The translations under genes were made by a program, and so were the position numbers. Positions 41,218 to 51,400 of a DNA stretch of 64,000 bases are shown here, piece after piece. Origin of the DNA: a candidate division KSB1 bacterium (GTDB taxonomy: Bacteria > Zhuqueibacterota > Zhuqueibacteria > JANLFK01 > Oleimicrobiaceae); assembly GCA_024655945.1 (NCBI GenBank), contig JANLFK010000003.1, forward strand, positions 124,001-188,000, in the 5' to 3' direction. Positions within the stretch are counted from its first letter, which is position 1, and every line of letters starts with the position of its first letter. A model generated the notes under the pieces. It was not told the DNA's origin, searched no databases, and saw only the letters and a program-made list of their open reading frames with translations.

Positions 41218-43805
41218 ACCGTCTCAGTTGGGCAGTTTGCGGCCTTGTCTTGCTCTTGAGCTTGGCCGCTGCTTCGGCGGCCCACGGCCAGTGGCAGCCG
41301 TTAGCCAAGTTCCCCATCACCGACGGTCCCCTGACGCTGGAACGTGCAGTGCAACCAGGCACCTACTGCGAGGCAGTGGGGAGAAGGGCAGCCCTCCTTG
41401 GCCTCGAGGAGGGGGTGTTTGAGGCATGGGTATTTCCCTTCAAGCTTCTGCATGGCCTGCAGCTGGCCGTGCTGATGGACGGGCAGGCCTATCCGTTCGA
41501 TGCCAGCCGCCTGGCGCGCACCATCACCGTGCGCCCGGAGGCAGTGACCATCTGCTACTCACACCCAGCCTTCACGATGCGCCAGACCTTCTTCGCGCCC
41601 TTGGAAGAGCCGGGTCTGGTCACTCTCTTGGACGTGGACACGCAGAGCCCTCTCTCGCTTCTCGTGAGCTTCTTCCCAGACCTAAACCCCATGTGGCCAG
41701 GCGGCATGGGGGGCCAGTTCTGCTATTGGGATGACCAGGAGCGGCTCTACGTCATCTCCGAGAGTCGCTTCAAGTTCTCCGGCGTCATCGGCTCGCCATA
41801 TGGCCGGCCGCAATCGTCGCCGCCGGCGCACGAGCTGGCCAGCAATCCTATGCGCTTCGAGCTGCGCGTCGATCCTGCCGAGAGCAAAGGACACTTCCTG
41901 CCCATTGTCATCGCTGGCAGCAGCACCCCAGGGTTGAGCGAAGTGAAGGCCACCTACTGGCGGCTCCTTGGGCGCGCCGAGGAACTGCTCGCCGCCACTC
42001 GTGCCCACTACGAAACACTTCGCCAGGAGCTCCTGGTGCTGGAGCTTCCCGACAAGGAGTTGGAGATGGCCTTCAATTGGGCGCGCGTGGCCCTGGACAA
42101 GGGGCTGGTGGACAATCCGCACCTCGGCCGCGGGCTGGTTGCCGGCTACGGCACCTCGGGCGTGGGACGCCGCCCCGGCTTCGCTTGGTTTTTTGGCGGC
42201 GACGCCTTCATGAACTCCCTGGCCATGAACGCCTACGGCGACTTTGCCACCGTGCGCCAGGCCGTCTCCTTCCTGCAGAAGTACCAGCGCGCCGATGGCA
42301 AAATGATGCACGAGTTGTCACAAGCCGGGGGCCTGATTCGCTGGTTTGAGGAGTACCCCTACGGCTACATTCACGGCGACGTCACCCCCTTCTACATCGT
42401 GCAGATGGCGGACTATCTGCGTGCCAGTGGCGACCTCGCCTTCATGCGCGCCAGTTGGGAATCGCTCATGAAGGCCTACCGCTGGTGCCTGGCCTGCGAC
42501 GAGGACGGCGATGGGCTCATGGATCACTCCAAGGCGGGTCTGGGTGCTGCCGAGCTCGGCTCCCTGCGCCAAAACATTCGTACCGACGTCTACCTGGCGG
42601 CCCTGTGGACGCAGGCGCTGGCGGAGTTAGAGTTCATGGCCGGGGCTTTGGGCAAAGAGGGTGTGGCCAAGGAGGCGCATGCCAGGCACCTGAAGGCGCT
42701 GCAGGCCATGCACAGGAGCTTCCGCAACCCGGACAAAGGGCTCATCAACTTTGCCATCGCCAAGGAGGGGGGAGTCAACGACGAGGTCACCTCCTGGCCG
42801 GCGGTGCCGCTGCTCTTCGGCCTCTTCCCCCCGGATGACGCGGCGCCGATGCTGGAACGCTTCGCTTCCTCCGAGCTGAGCACCGATTGGGGAACCCGGA
42901 TGCTCTCCAATGGCAGCACTGCCTACGACCCGCTCAGCTACAACAACGGCGCGGTGTGGCCCTTCCTCACGGGCTTAGTTGCCTTGGCCGAGTATCGGTA
43001 CGCGCGCCCTGTGTCCGGATTCTTGCACTTGATGGGTACCGCCCACCTGACCACCGCCGATGCCTTGGGCTACCAGACGGAGCTCCTTTCCGGCGACCGG
43101 TACCGTGCCTTGGACACCTCAGTGCCCCATCAGCTTTTCGGCTCTTCGCAGTTTGTTCATGCCCTTGTACGGGGGCTGTTAGGCCTGCGCGGCAATGTCC
43201 TCACGCGGAGCGTGGAGTTCAGTCCGCAGCCGCCGTGCACCTGGGAGCAGTTTACCGTGCGCAACTACCGACTGGGCGACCATATGTTCGCCTTTCAGTA
43301 CACCCGCACGCCTGGGCAGGTCCGCATAGCGTGCGAGCACCAGGGCAAGGGCGACTTTCACCTCACCTGTGCCCCGTACCTGCCCGTAGGCTCTGTCGTG
43401 CACCAAGTGCGCATAGATGGGAATCCTGCCCGTTTTGTCGTCAGCGACTCCCTTGGCCTGCTGCGCTGCGCCGTAGCGCTCCAGCTGGCCGCCTCTGCAG
43501 TGGTGGAGATCGACTACACGGCCGGACTGAGCATTGCCCCCCCTGTGGCATCGCCGCGCGTCGGCGATCTCCCTCAGGGGCTGAAGGTCATCGGCCACTC
43601 CCTCGAGGAAGGATGGCACAGCATCGTCCTGGAAGGACGCGCCGCGCGAAGCTACGAGCTCGCCATGCACACGGAGCGCGGGGTGCTTGAGGCACAGGGG
43701 GGCGAGCTCATCCGCAGAGACGGAGACTTTTGCCTCGCGCGCGTCTCCTTCACAGGCGAGGGCGACGCCTACGTCCGCCACGTGCTGAAGCTGCGCCTGC
43801 AGTGA
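41214..43805 (+). CDS. Secreted amylo-alpha-1,6-glucosidase-like (six-hairpin) enzyme
   Basis: 863 residues. Signal peptide (1-25, '...LAAASAAHGQW'). A beta-rich N-terminal domain (about 30-280) precedes an (alpha/alpha)6 barrel with 'PGFAWFFGGDAFMNSLAMNAYGDF', 'EEYPYGYIHGDVTPFYI', 'DEDGDGLMDHSKAGLG', 'DVYLAALWTQALAELEFM' and 'SYNNGAVWPFLTGLVALAEY', the pattern of debranching-enzyme/GH63/GH133-like glycosidases. The paired acidic residues in GGD and the later D/E segments are likely catalytic. A C-terminal beta domain closes it. Substrate cannot be read; exported location suggests extracellular or periplasmic glucans. ATG 41214 with CAGGAG upstream. Confidence 0.8.
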   Translation: MNRLSWAVCGLVLLLSLAAASAAHGQWQPLAKFPITDGPLTLERAVQPGTYCEAVGRRAALLGLEEGVFEAWVFPFKLLHGLQLAVLMDGQAYPFDASRLARTITVRPEAVTICYSHPAFTMRQTFFAPLEEPGLVTLLDVDTQSPLSLLVSFFPDLNPMWPGGMGGQFCYWDDQERLYVISESRFKFSGVIGSPYGRPQSSPPAHELASNPMRFELRVDPAESKGHFLPIVIAGSSTPGLSEVKATYWRLLGRAEELLAATRAHYETLRQELLVLELPDKELEMAFNWARVALDKGLVDNPHLGRGLVAGYGTSGVGRRPGFAWFFGGDAFMNSLAMNAYGDFATVRQAVSFLQKYQRADGKMMHELSQAGGLIRWFEEYPYGYIHGDVTPFYIVQMADYLRASGDLAFMRASWESLMKAYRWCLACDEDGDGLMDHSKAGLGAAELGSLRQNIRTDVYLAALWTQALAELEFMAGALGKEGVAKEAHARHLKALQAMHRSFRNPDKGLINFAIAKEGGVNDEVTSWPAVPLLFGLFPPDDAAPMLERFASSELSTDWGTRMLSNGSTAYDPLSYNNGAVWPFLTGLVALAEYRYARPVSGFLHLMGTAHLTTADALGYQTELLSGDRYRALDTSVPHQLFGSSQFVHALVRGLLGLRGNVLTRSVEFSPQPPCTWEQFTVRNYRLGDHMFAFQYTRTPGQVRIACEHQGKGDFHLTCAPYLPVGSVVHQVRIDGNPARFVVSDSLGLLRCAVALQLAASAVVEIDYTAGLSIAPPVASPRVGDLPQGLKVIGHSLEEGWHSIVLEGRAARSYELAMHTERGVLEAQGGELIRRDGDFCLARVSFTGEGDAYVRHVLKLRLQ

Positions 43806-43827
43806 GAGAGAAAATTGAGGGGCGCCT

Positions 43828-44403
43828 ATGACAGAAAAGCGAGTGACCACTACCTTGGAGCAGTTTCTGTATTTCTACCCCAAGAATGTCACCTTGGTGG
43901 GTGTCCGCCACGGCGAGCGTGCGAACTTTATGGCGGCGGCCTGGAACACTGCCCTGTCCTTCAACCCACCGCTGTTCGCCGTGGCAATCACCAAGAAACG
44001 TTTCACCCACAACCTCATCGCGCAGGCGGGCAACTTTACCTGCAACTTCCTGCCCAACGAAAAGGCCGACATTGTGCACTCTTGCGGCCGGGTGTCGGGT
44101 GCAGAGGTGGACAAGGTCGAGCGGTTCGGCCTCAAACTGGAGCCCTCGCGCCTGATTTCCTCCCCGGGCCTGCAGGATGCCTACGCCATATTGGAGTGCA
44201 CCTTAGAGAGCCTCGCCACTTTCGGCGACCACGACCTCATCGTGGGGAGGGTGGTTGCGGTCCACTACCTGGAGGAGTTCTTTGACGAAAACGGTGCCCT
44301 GCGACCCGAGCGGGTGAAGCCCACTCTCTATCTGGGCTCGGATACCTACGTGACCACGGACGCGGCTACCGTAGTGCGGCGGCCACGCAAGCCGACACTG
44401 TAG
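43828..44403 (+). CDS. Flavin reductase-like (FMN-binding split barrel) protein
   Basis: 191 residues of the DIM6/NTAB-like family: 'YPKNVTLVGVRHGERANFMA', 'NPPLFAVAITKKRFTHNLIA', 'FTCNFLPNEKADIVHSCG' and 'GDHDLIVGRVVAVH'. These proteins bind FMN and are stand-alone flavoproteins or reductase components; substrate unknown. GAGGGG precedes the ATG. It follows the glucosidase-like gene by 22 bases. Confidence 0.85.
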   Translation: MTEKRVTTTLEQFLYFYPKNVTLVGVRHGERANFMAAAWNTALSFNPPLFAVAITKKRFTHNLIAQAGNFTCNFLPNEKADIVHSCGRVSGAEVDKVERFGLKLEPSRLISSPGLQDAYAILECTLESLATFGDHDLIVGRVVAVHYLEEFFDENGALRPERVKPTLYLGSDTYVTTDAATVVRRPRKPTL

Positions 44404-44407
44404 CCGA

Positions 44408-44455
44408 GCGTTTCGGGCCGGAAGAGGCGAACAGCCTCTGCGCCACCCGAAGCGC
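44408..44455. other. Compound hairpin between convergent genes
   Basis: Outer arms gcgtttcggg (44408-44417) and cccgaagcgc (44446-44455) pair with one wobble; inside is an agaggc/gcctct stem. A further GGGCACG/CGTGCCC pair lies at 44461-44500. No T-tract; it may mark the 3' ends of the convergent transcripts. Confidence 0.35.
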
Positions 44456-44541
44456 ATGGTGGGCACGAGAAATACGCGCACCCGGCCTTCCACCGTGCCC
44501 AAGGCGACGTCGTGGAGCTAACGCCAAGGAGGGGCGCGCCG

Positions 44542-45579
44542 CTACCCGAGGGCCCGCCCGTGGATGCGTACGCTTCCAGGCTCGCCTTCTTGCCCGGCCA
44601 CTTCAATGACCACCGGCAAGAAGGAACGCACCACCTCGATGTTGGTGAGAAGATGACGGCTAAGCCGGGCCACCCGGAGCTCGGAGAGCCCCTCGGCAAG
44701 CAGCAAGGGGATGACCAGCTGGTCGGCCACATACTCGTCTACCGCGGCATCGGTGGCCAGGAAGCGCTCGAGCTGGCTCACGGCCTCATCTGCTACCCGC
44801 TCGGCCGGCTTGCCGCGCTCGCCCAGCGCATAGTAGCAACACTGCGACTGCGCAAAGGAGGCCAGCAGGAGCAAGAAAGTGCCCGGAGAGGGAGCAGGCA
44901 GGGAAAGGAGCTCGATCTCCGCGTGGATACCAATGGCTGCCAAGCGGCGGAGAGCCTGACGCCGCTGCCGCTCGGCGATGCTCTTATCCGGCCGCGCCAC
45001 TGCCGACACTCCGGTGACTTTGCGCAGCTCTCCCCGCTCTGTGCGCCCCAAGGGCCTCACCGGCCCTGCTGGTTCCACGACCATGCGGACGAGTCCGCCG
45101 CCTTCCGGGTAGAATCCGCCGCGCTCCAGCTCCATGGAGATGCGGAAGCCCGCTTGGCTCAGCAGGGGCAGCCAGTGCAACTGCAGGAAGTGAAAACAGG
45201 GGCTCCATGGCACGTGCGTGCCGCCCGTGATGGTGAGCACAGAACGCGCCGCACAACGGGCAAGCGGCACGGCTACCGTCTGGGCCACCAGCGAGGTAGA
45301 CCCAGCCGTGCCGATGTCGATGCGGTATGTGCCCGGTCTCAGGACACCGGGTGCAAAGCGCAAGGTAGTGGAACCAAGGGCCGCGCCCTGCACCTGGGCC
45401 TGGCCAACGGCCACCGCCGCTTCGATGGCTTTGAGGTGTTGCGCCACGAGACCCGGCTTTGGCCGCCGCGCCCGGATGTTTTGGATTTCAAAGCTCTTGC
45501 CGGTCAGCAGGGAGAGCGTCAGAGCACTGCGCAGGACCTGACCTCCCCCCTCACCCATGGATCCGTCGAGCACGAGCAT
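44542..45579 (-). CDS. rtcA: RNA 3'-terminal phosphate cyclase
   Basis: 345 residues. N-terminal 'DGSMGEGGGQVLRSALTLSL' and the C-terminal active-site segment 'RLSRHLLTNIEV' with His309, the residue that is adenylylated in E. coli RtcA. The enzyme makes 2',3'-cyclic phosphate ends and can also adenylylate 5' ends; it is linked to RNA repair. The ligase RtcB and the RtcR regulator are not adjacent. ATG at 45579 with GAGG nine bases upstream, 25 bases after the PAP2-like gene. Confidence 0.95.
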   Translation of the reverse strand: MLVLDGSMGEGGGQVLRSALTLSLLTGKSFEIQNIRARRPKPGLVAQHLKAIEAAVAVGQAQVQGAALGSTTLRFAPGVLRPGTYRIDIGTAGSTSLVAQTVAVPLARCAARSVLTITGGTHVPWSPCFHFLQLHWLPLLSQAGFRISMELERGGFYPEGGGLVRMVVEPAGPVRPLGRTERGELRKVTGVSAVARPDKSIAERQRRQALRRLAAIGIHAEIELLSLPAPSPGTFLLLLASFAQSQCCYYALGERGKPAERVADEAVSQLERFLATDAAVDEYVADQLVIPLLLAEGLSELRVARLSRHLLTNIEVVRSFLPVVIEVAGQEGEPGSVRIHGRALG

Positions 45580-45604
45580 GTGCGCTGACCTCTATGCGTC
45601 AATC

Positions 45605-46216
45605 CTAAAGGAGGAACTCATTCAGCAGCCACAGTTGTCCAAGCGTGAGGAGCAGACCAGCGCAGGCACCAGCCACCACTTGCGCCGGCGTGTGTGCCCG
45701 CAAGCGCAGTCGGGCCCAGCCGACTACCAGAAGCAGGACGTAGGCAGGGAGCATTGTTGCGCCAAAGGCATAGGTGAGTCCGGCCAGCGCCCCTGCGGCA
45801 CCCATTGCGTGGGCGCTCATCTTCCAGCGCAGATTGATCAGGGCAATGAGCAGCGTATTCACCGCATAGCACCACATCAGACCCCAAACGGAGAACGGCG
45901 CCCTGACGGCAAGGAGGAGCGCCAAACCAACGGCGTAGCAGAGCGCCGCCATCAGGTAAGGTCTGGTGCGCTGCTCGCGGAGGGGCACGTGCTTGTCGCT
46001 CACTCGCTTTTCCCGCTCCAACTTGAGCACGTAGGCCACGGGCAGAATAGAACCGCTGACCCAGCAGATAGCGGTCGTCACCACTCCCCGCAAGGCGGAG
46101 GTTTCGTCGTGCATAGACAAGGCAAGAAAGGCCACCGCCGAAAGCACGGTGGGCACCGTCACATTGGAAATCACCTGCGCGATCCGCTCCACTGCCATCT
46201 CCTGGTCTGTTCCCAT
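45605..46216 (-). CDS. PAP2-like membrane protein
   Basis: 203 residues with five or six hydrophobic spans. PAP2 phosphatase-like motifs are visible: K-x6-R-P in 'KHVPLREQRTRPYL', 'MSAHAMGAAG' in place of PSGH, and 'RLRAHTPAQVVAG' in place of SRxxxxxHxxxD, with Gln at the position of the usual Asp. It could be a divergent lipid phosphatase. The start may be 46216 or the in-frame ATG at 46195. Confidence 0.7.
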   Translation of the reverse strand: MGTDQEMAVERIAQVISNVTVPTVLSAVAFLALSMHDETSALRGVVTTAICWVSGSILPVAYVLKLEREKRVSDKHVPLREQRTRPYLMAALCYAVGLALLLAVRAPFSVWGLMWCYAVNTLLIALINLRWKMSAHAMGAAGALAGLTYAFGATMLPAYVLLLVVGWARLRLRAHTPAQVVAGACAGLLLTLGQLWLLNEFLL

Positions 46217-46233
46217 TCTGTGCAGCGTCTAAA

Positions 46234-46262
46234 ACACTACAAATTTCCGCCCACTTTTGCAA
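46234..46262 (-). promoter_or_regulatory. Possible sigma70 promoter for the PAP2-like/rtcA pair
   Basis: Minus strand TTGCAA (46257-46262), 17-base spacer, TAGTGT (46234-46239), in the divergent gap before the SpoU gene. The hexamers are weaker than others in the window. Confidence 0.4.
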
Positions 46263-46302
46263 GGGAAAAGTCGCCGGGGCCTCGCTCTGCGGGAGCGTGT
46301 GC

Positions 46303-46854
46303 ATGCGCAAGTTGACTCCTCTTGAACTTTCGCGTCTCCGGCCGTCGCCTGCGGAGATGCGCCACCGTCCGCGCAGGCCCCTCTACGCGCTGGCCGACAA
46401 TGTGCGCAGCATGCACAACATCGGCGCGATGTTCCGCACCGCAGACGGCGCAGGCCTGGCCAAGCTGTTTCTCTGCGGCATCTCGGCCTGCCCGCCACGG
46501 CCGGAAATCCGCAAGACCAGCCTCGGCGCAGAGGAGGCGGTGCCGTGGGAGTACGTGCCCAGCGCGGCCCAGGCACTGCGCCGCCTCAAAGCCGAGGGCG
46601 TGCAGATTGTCGTTCTGGAACACACCGATTGCAGCCACGACTTTCGCGTGGCACCCTATCGCTTCCCCCTCTGCCTGGTTGTCGGGCACGAACACTACGG
46701 GGTGTGCGACGAGGTAGTCGCCTTGGCTGACCTGGCAGTGGAAATCCCCATGGCTGGGGTGAAGGAGTCGCTCAATGTGAGCGTGGCTTTTGGCATAGCC
46801 CTGTTTGAGATCGTACACCACTTCGATGCTCAGCAAGGACAGAGGCTGGCATGA
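46303..46854 (+). CDS. SpoU/TrmH-family RNA 2'-O-methyltransferase
   Basis: 183 residues with all three SPOUT motifs: 'NIGAMFRTADGAGLAKLFL', 'LCLVVGHEHYGV' and 'IPMAGVKESLNVSVAFGIAL'. It should methylate a ribose in tRNA or rRNA; the short length without an N-terminal RNA-binding domain resembles TrmL/TrmH-like enzymes. ATG at 46303 with GGGAG upstream. Confidence 0.9.
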   Translation: MRKLTPLELSRLRPSPAEMRHRPRRPLYALADNVRSMHNIGAMFRTADGAGLAKLFLCGISACPPRPEIRKTSLGAEEAVPWEYVPSAAQALRRLKAEGVQIVVLEHTDCSHDFRVAPYRFPLCLVVGHEHYGVCDEVVALADLAVEIPMAGVKESLNVSVAFGIALFEIVHHFDAQQGQRLA

Positions 46855-46939
46855 GTGGGCCACACTCCGGCCCACAGGCAGGCCTGCGGCGTCCTTGGGG
46901 GACACGCGCCTCTGACCAGGTAGCAAAGGGGAGCAGACA

Positions 46940-47110
46940 ATGAAGGCCCTTGCGACAAGGGGAGCAATCTACATTGGCATCAGTGCGGCCGGGCTCTTCT
47001 ACCAGTTTTTCTTCGCCGAACGTCCCCAGGCGCTGCCCGTGTTCGTTTTCTGCGCCCTGCTGGGCATCGGTCTGTACTGCCTCTTCGCCCTGGGCAAGTG
47101 GCGGCCCTGA
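46940..47110 (+). CDS. 56-residue membrane protein
   Basis: Short open frame ATG-TGA coding for two hydrophobic helices ('GAIYIGISAAGLFYQFFF' and 'ALPVFVFCALLGIGLYCLFA') joined by a short polar turn, with a basic C-terminus. GGGGAG lies seven bases before the ATG. The hydrophobic pattern and ribosome-binding site make it credible; no family recognised. Confidence 0.6.
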   Translation: MKALATRGAIYIGISAAGLFYQFFFAERPQALPVFVFCALLGIGLYCLFALGKWRP

Positions 47111-47254
47111 CGAGCCAGCGAAGGCATCTCTACTACCCGGTCCTCTAGCCGCCTCGCCCCTGCCGCCCACGGCCCGCAGGGGCCAAGACGCAAACGGCCT
47201 GCCCACGCTGAGGAGTTGGCAAAGCCGCAAGTGAACCTCCCGTCCTTCCCCACG

Positions 47255-47295
47255 AAAAACAAGCGCCCATCGACCAATGGCCGACGGGCGCTTGT
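47255..47295 (-). terminator. Rho-independent terminator of the outer-membrane operon
   Basis: Ten-base arms acaagcgccc/gggcgcttgt (47259-47268 with 47286-47295) and, on the minus strand, a T-run (47255-47259) just after the stem. It follows the PorV-like gene by about 17 bases. Confidence 0.9.
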
Positions 47296-47312
47296 CAACT
47301 CACCCAAGGAAT

Positions 47313-48359
47313 TCAGAACTTCAGGGTAACGCTGAGTTGCTGCGTGTTGCCCAGGATCTGGTAGTCCGTGTAGGCATAGTCCAGGGTCAGGTCCAACCCA
47401 GCCACCGCATAGTGAAAGCCGACGCCTGCCGCATAGCTCGAGGTGTTGTAGGTGTCGTGCTCATCGTGTGCCAACACCACCCCACGGTAACCGCCACGCA
47501 AAGCGACGATGTTGTTCCACACATACTCCACGCCAAAGTTCGACCGCAGGAGCGAGTCGTTGGTATCGGTGGCATCGGCATAGACAGTGACCTGATTGGA
47601 CTCACTCTTGGCCAGTTGCCCGTCCACACCCACCAAACTGGAGGAGATGCCCATGCGGAAAATCATGGGTAGCGGCCAGACCTCAGTGCTCAGGTCGGCA
47701 TAACGCGTGGGGTTGCCAGTGTACTCCGGCCAACGCGTGTGGCTCACGCGCAAGTCCGGGCCGGATAGGCGCATATTGCCCCCGAAATTGGAAAGGCTCA
47801 TGGCCAACTTCATCCCCAGCAGTCCAGTATCCAAGAGCGAGCCTAAGTCGGCGGCAATAGTGCGCGCCTTCTCCCTGTAGATCCCCTCCTGGATGAACTT
47901 GGCGGTGATGCCCAAGCTCAGCCGGTCCGTCATGTGGCGGGCGAAGGTCAGGCCGACGGCATAGTTGTTCAGGCTGTAGAACGCGCCGGTCCCCAGCGGC
48001 ATGTCCACGGTGGTAATCTCGATGTCGTCCGAGGTCATGTAGGTGATGCCCACGCCCACAGTGCTCCCTGCACCCAGTGGATAAGCCAGCCCTAAGAAGT
48101 TATGGGACAGGCCTGCATACATCGAGGAGTAAGAGAAGAAGGCAGAGAAACGGTCAACTGCCGCCACGGCCGCCGGGTTCCAGTACAAGCCGGCGATGCC
48201 CGGCGTGGCCGTGCCCGACTCACCCAGGGCTGCAGCCCGGGCGCCGACCCCCACCTTCAGGAACTGCGCGGCGCAGGTGCCCACCCGTGAGTTCTCCTGT
48301 GCCCACGCGGTCAGCACCCAGACCGTTGCAACCAGAAGCACTATGGCTAACTTTCTCAT
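47313..48359 (-). CDS. PorV/PorQ-like outer-membrane beta-barrel
   Basis: 348 residues. Signal peptide (1-20), then 'GTCAAQFLKVGVGARAAALG' and 'TPGIAGLYWNPAAVAAV', the N-terminal pattern of the PorV/UPF0164 FadL-like barrels. The chain ends in Phe ('QQLSVTLKF'), as expected for BAM substrates. In FCB bacteria PorV shuttles type IX cargo at the surface. It is third in the operon, after the large secreted protein. Confidence 0.88.
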   Translation of the reverse strand: MRKLAIVLLVATVWVLTAWAQENSRVGTCAAQFLKVGVGARAAALGESGTATPGIAGLYWNPAAVAAVDRFSAFFSYSSMYAGLSHNFLGLAYPLGAGSTVGVGITYMTSDDIEITTVDMPLGTGAFYSLNNYAVGLTFARHMTDRLSLGITAKFIQEGIYREKARTIAADLGSLLDTGLLGMKLAMSLSNFGGNMRLSGPDLRVSHTRWPEYTGNPTRYADLSTEVWPLPMIFRMGISSSLVGVDGQLAKSESNQVTVYADATDTNDSLLRSNFGVEYVWNNIVALRGGYRGVVLAHDEHDTYNTSSYAAGVGFHYAVAGLDLTLDYAYTDYQILGNTQQLSVTLKF

Positions 48360-48422
48360 GATCGGCTCCTTCCGCTTTCACCCAGTGGCGTGACTGCCAC
48401 CCCGATGATTTCCGGACCAGCA

Positions 48423-51400
48423 CTACCTCAGGATCGCAAACTTGCCCACCTGGGTATGCCCGTTGGGCGTCTCCACCACGTAAAGGTACATGCCGTACGC
48501 CACCTCCTGCTGGTTGAAGCTCAACATGTTCCAGTAAGTCCAGCTCTGCGTCTCATGCTCGTGGTGAAGGGTATGAACCCGCTCTCCGGTAATGGTGTAG
48601 ATGTGAATAGCACATTTGTTGGGCAGATTGGTGAACTGAATCTGCCGCTGGTTGGGGTCGAGCTCCCATTGCGCGGAGATGATGTACGGATTGGGCACGA
48701 CGCGCACCTTCTTCAGGTCGGCCTTCTCTGCTTCCCGCACCACATAGCGACTGGTGTTGAGGCGGAACTTGTCCCGCTTGCCCACAAAAGGCTTGCCGGA
48801 GATAATGCGCAGCCGATCGCCGGTCTGCGGGGCGATACCCGTGTCCACCTTGGTGTACACCCATGCACCTCCCACAAGCGTGCTGTCGATCCTTGGCGGC
48901 GGAGCTGAGAGCTTAAACGTCCAGGTGAACTTGGCCGGCTTGCCTGCCTCCACCACCTCGCGCAGCTTCAGCTCGTCACCGCTGGTCCACTTCGCTTTCA
49001 TCTCGGGCGTAGTATCCGCTGGGTTCGCCGTGAAGTGGCCGAAGGGCGCCTTCTTGTTGAGCGTCAAATTCCAGATCTCGAAAGGCGTGGTGTAGGTGGC
49101 CGGTTGAAACGCCGTGTCCAGCTCGCTCACAAACCGGAACTCATAGTCGAAGGGAAAGTCGCCGGCCGGAGTGCCTGTGACCTGCCAGTTGCAGGGCGAC
49201 TTTGTCCCCAGTTGCCCACGGTACCAGTAGGCCGAGTCGGGGTCAAGGCGCACGGTGCTGAAGCGCTCCACCACGGTAAGCTGCAGGCCATCGAAGATCG
49301 GTCCCTCAGCCGAGGCGCCGAGCGGACCGTTATCCACCACTTGCTGTCCAGTCGCCTCGTCCAGGACGTCGTAGTACTTCACTCCCGGCTTTGCATCGTC
49401 AATGGTAATCAGGTACGAGTGTCCGGTCACCGCAAACTGGTCGAAGATTGAGGCGGTGAGAGTGTTGCCGGTGTAAGCGCCGGGCAAAGGCTCGACTGCG
49501 ATGGTCGGCGCCACGTAGTTGCTGGGCGTGAGGCCAGGGGTGACCTCCACCAAGTTGGGCGCCGCCTGCGGGTTCACACCTTTGGCGCACTCTAAGGAGT
49601 TCAAGTCCGCCCACCCGGCCAGGGCTAAGGAATCGCCACGGGCCAGGCTTATACCACGGTCGTAGGAGGTCACGCTGTACCAGTAGGTGACCCCGTTCTT
49701 CACATTGTTGTCCGTCCAGGAGTGCACCAGGCCCGTATTGTTGCCCAGGTCGAGGTGCGGGTAGTTGGGGTCAAGGCCGCTGACATTGTTGTTGAGGTCA
49801 AATTGCGCAACCGGCAGGAACCCCACCGCGTTGCCCAGCCCGTCGCGGACGATCTCGCCCCATTGATTGTTGGTCGGGTTGGAGGTCGTCCGGTAGATGC
49901 GGTAGCCTTCGAAATCCTTGGCGCCGGTCATCAGGTCGCGGCTCTCCTCGGCGCTGCGGTCCCAGTAGAGCGTCACCTTGCCGTCGCCGGGCACTGCCGT
50001 GACGCGCGGCGGCGAAGGCGGGTCGGCTCCCTGGTAGTACAGCTCGTACATGAACTGCGCATTGCGTGCGTTGAACTTGTAGTCTTCGAAATCATCGCCG
50101 GCGATCATGCAAAAGCTAAAGGTTGTGGTGTCGCCTGCCGCTAGGTCGAACGGCCCTGTGCTCATGATGAACACGCAGTCCAAGCCCGTGGGGAACTTTT
50201 CCCTGATCAGCTCTGGCGAATCCAAGTGGGGATTCAGCTGGCCACTGGGATCCGGCCAGAAGTAGTTGTCCTGCTGCTCGATCGACAGGTTGGACGTGTC
50301 GCCGCTCATCAGCTTGTACTGCTCCAGCTCCTGCTTGTCGGGGGTCAACACGCCTGGCCGCTGCTCCCAATTGAACCAGTGCCAGTCGGTGAGCCCGAGC
50401 TGTTGGCCCTCGGGGATATCGATGATCCCGTCCTTGTCCAGATCCACACCGCCCGGAGGAGCCTTCGGTGTCTCGAGGAGCTTGAGGCCAATGTACACCT
50501 TCCACGCTGCCGGATCAGCCACGCCGCTAAAGTCGCCAGTACCCCAGCGGTAGTCGTAGAAATAGGCCGTGTTGTACCGGTAGGTGGTGTCCTTCTTGGC
50601 ATCGTACTCCGAAATCAAGAACCCCATCCAGTCCATACGGTCGTTGTAGGTGGTGGTGAGGTTATACTCCGGGAGGTCTGCATCGATGTAGAAACCGAAG
50701 TAGACCCCCTTGTAATCGTACCCGATGCCCCGCGGGTCAATCGCCTTGCTGTTGTTGATGATTCGGCACGGGAAGAAGATAAAGTCCTCGGCGTAGGACC
50801 TCCCGTAGGTGTAAGCCGTCACCTCCAGGTCGATGCCGGTGGCATAGCCCTGGTCCACGCGACCATCAGCCTCGGCATAGCGCTGGCCGACGTTGTTCAG
50901 GTCATAGTCGTTCATCACGAAAAAGACTTCTTTGTCGGAGGTGAACTTGCCGGGGATGGTCTCCCCGGTCTTGGGGTCTCGCGCCCACGGGCCGGGCCAG
51001 ATGCGATTGCCGCTGGCATCTTTCGGCCAGGAGGCCTCAATGGTGCTGGTGGCGACAATGGGCAGCCCCTTGATGCTCGAAGGGGCGTTGGCCATGACGT
51101 CGCCCACGGTCACATCGCCAGAGTGCAGCTTGCCGTAGGAGCCAGCCTTGGGCCCCCAGTCTGCGGCTACGTTGCGCTCCGAAACCGTGGCCCCCATGCT
51201 CACCGTGTCGCCCTTGACAGGGTCATAGCGGCGCGGTGCCCATGGCCCATCCGGAATGCCCAACATGGGGAATAGGTCGGGCACGTAGGACCACCCTTTG
51301 TAGAAGAACGCCGGCACCAAAGGGCGGTAGTCCCAGGTGGACAGACGGCCGTCGTTGAACACGGCGTGCTGCACCTTAGCCACATCCAGTATGCCCACGG

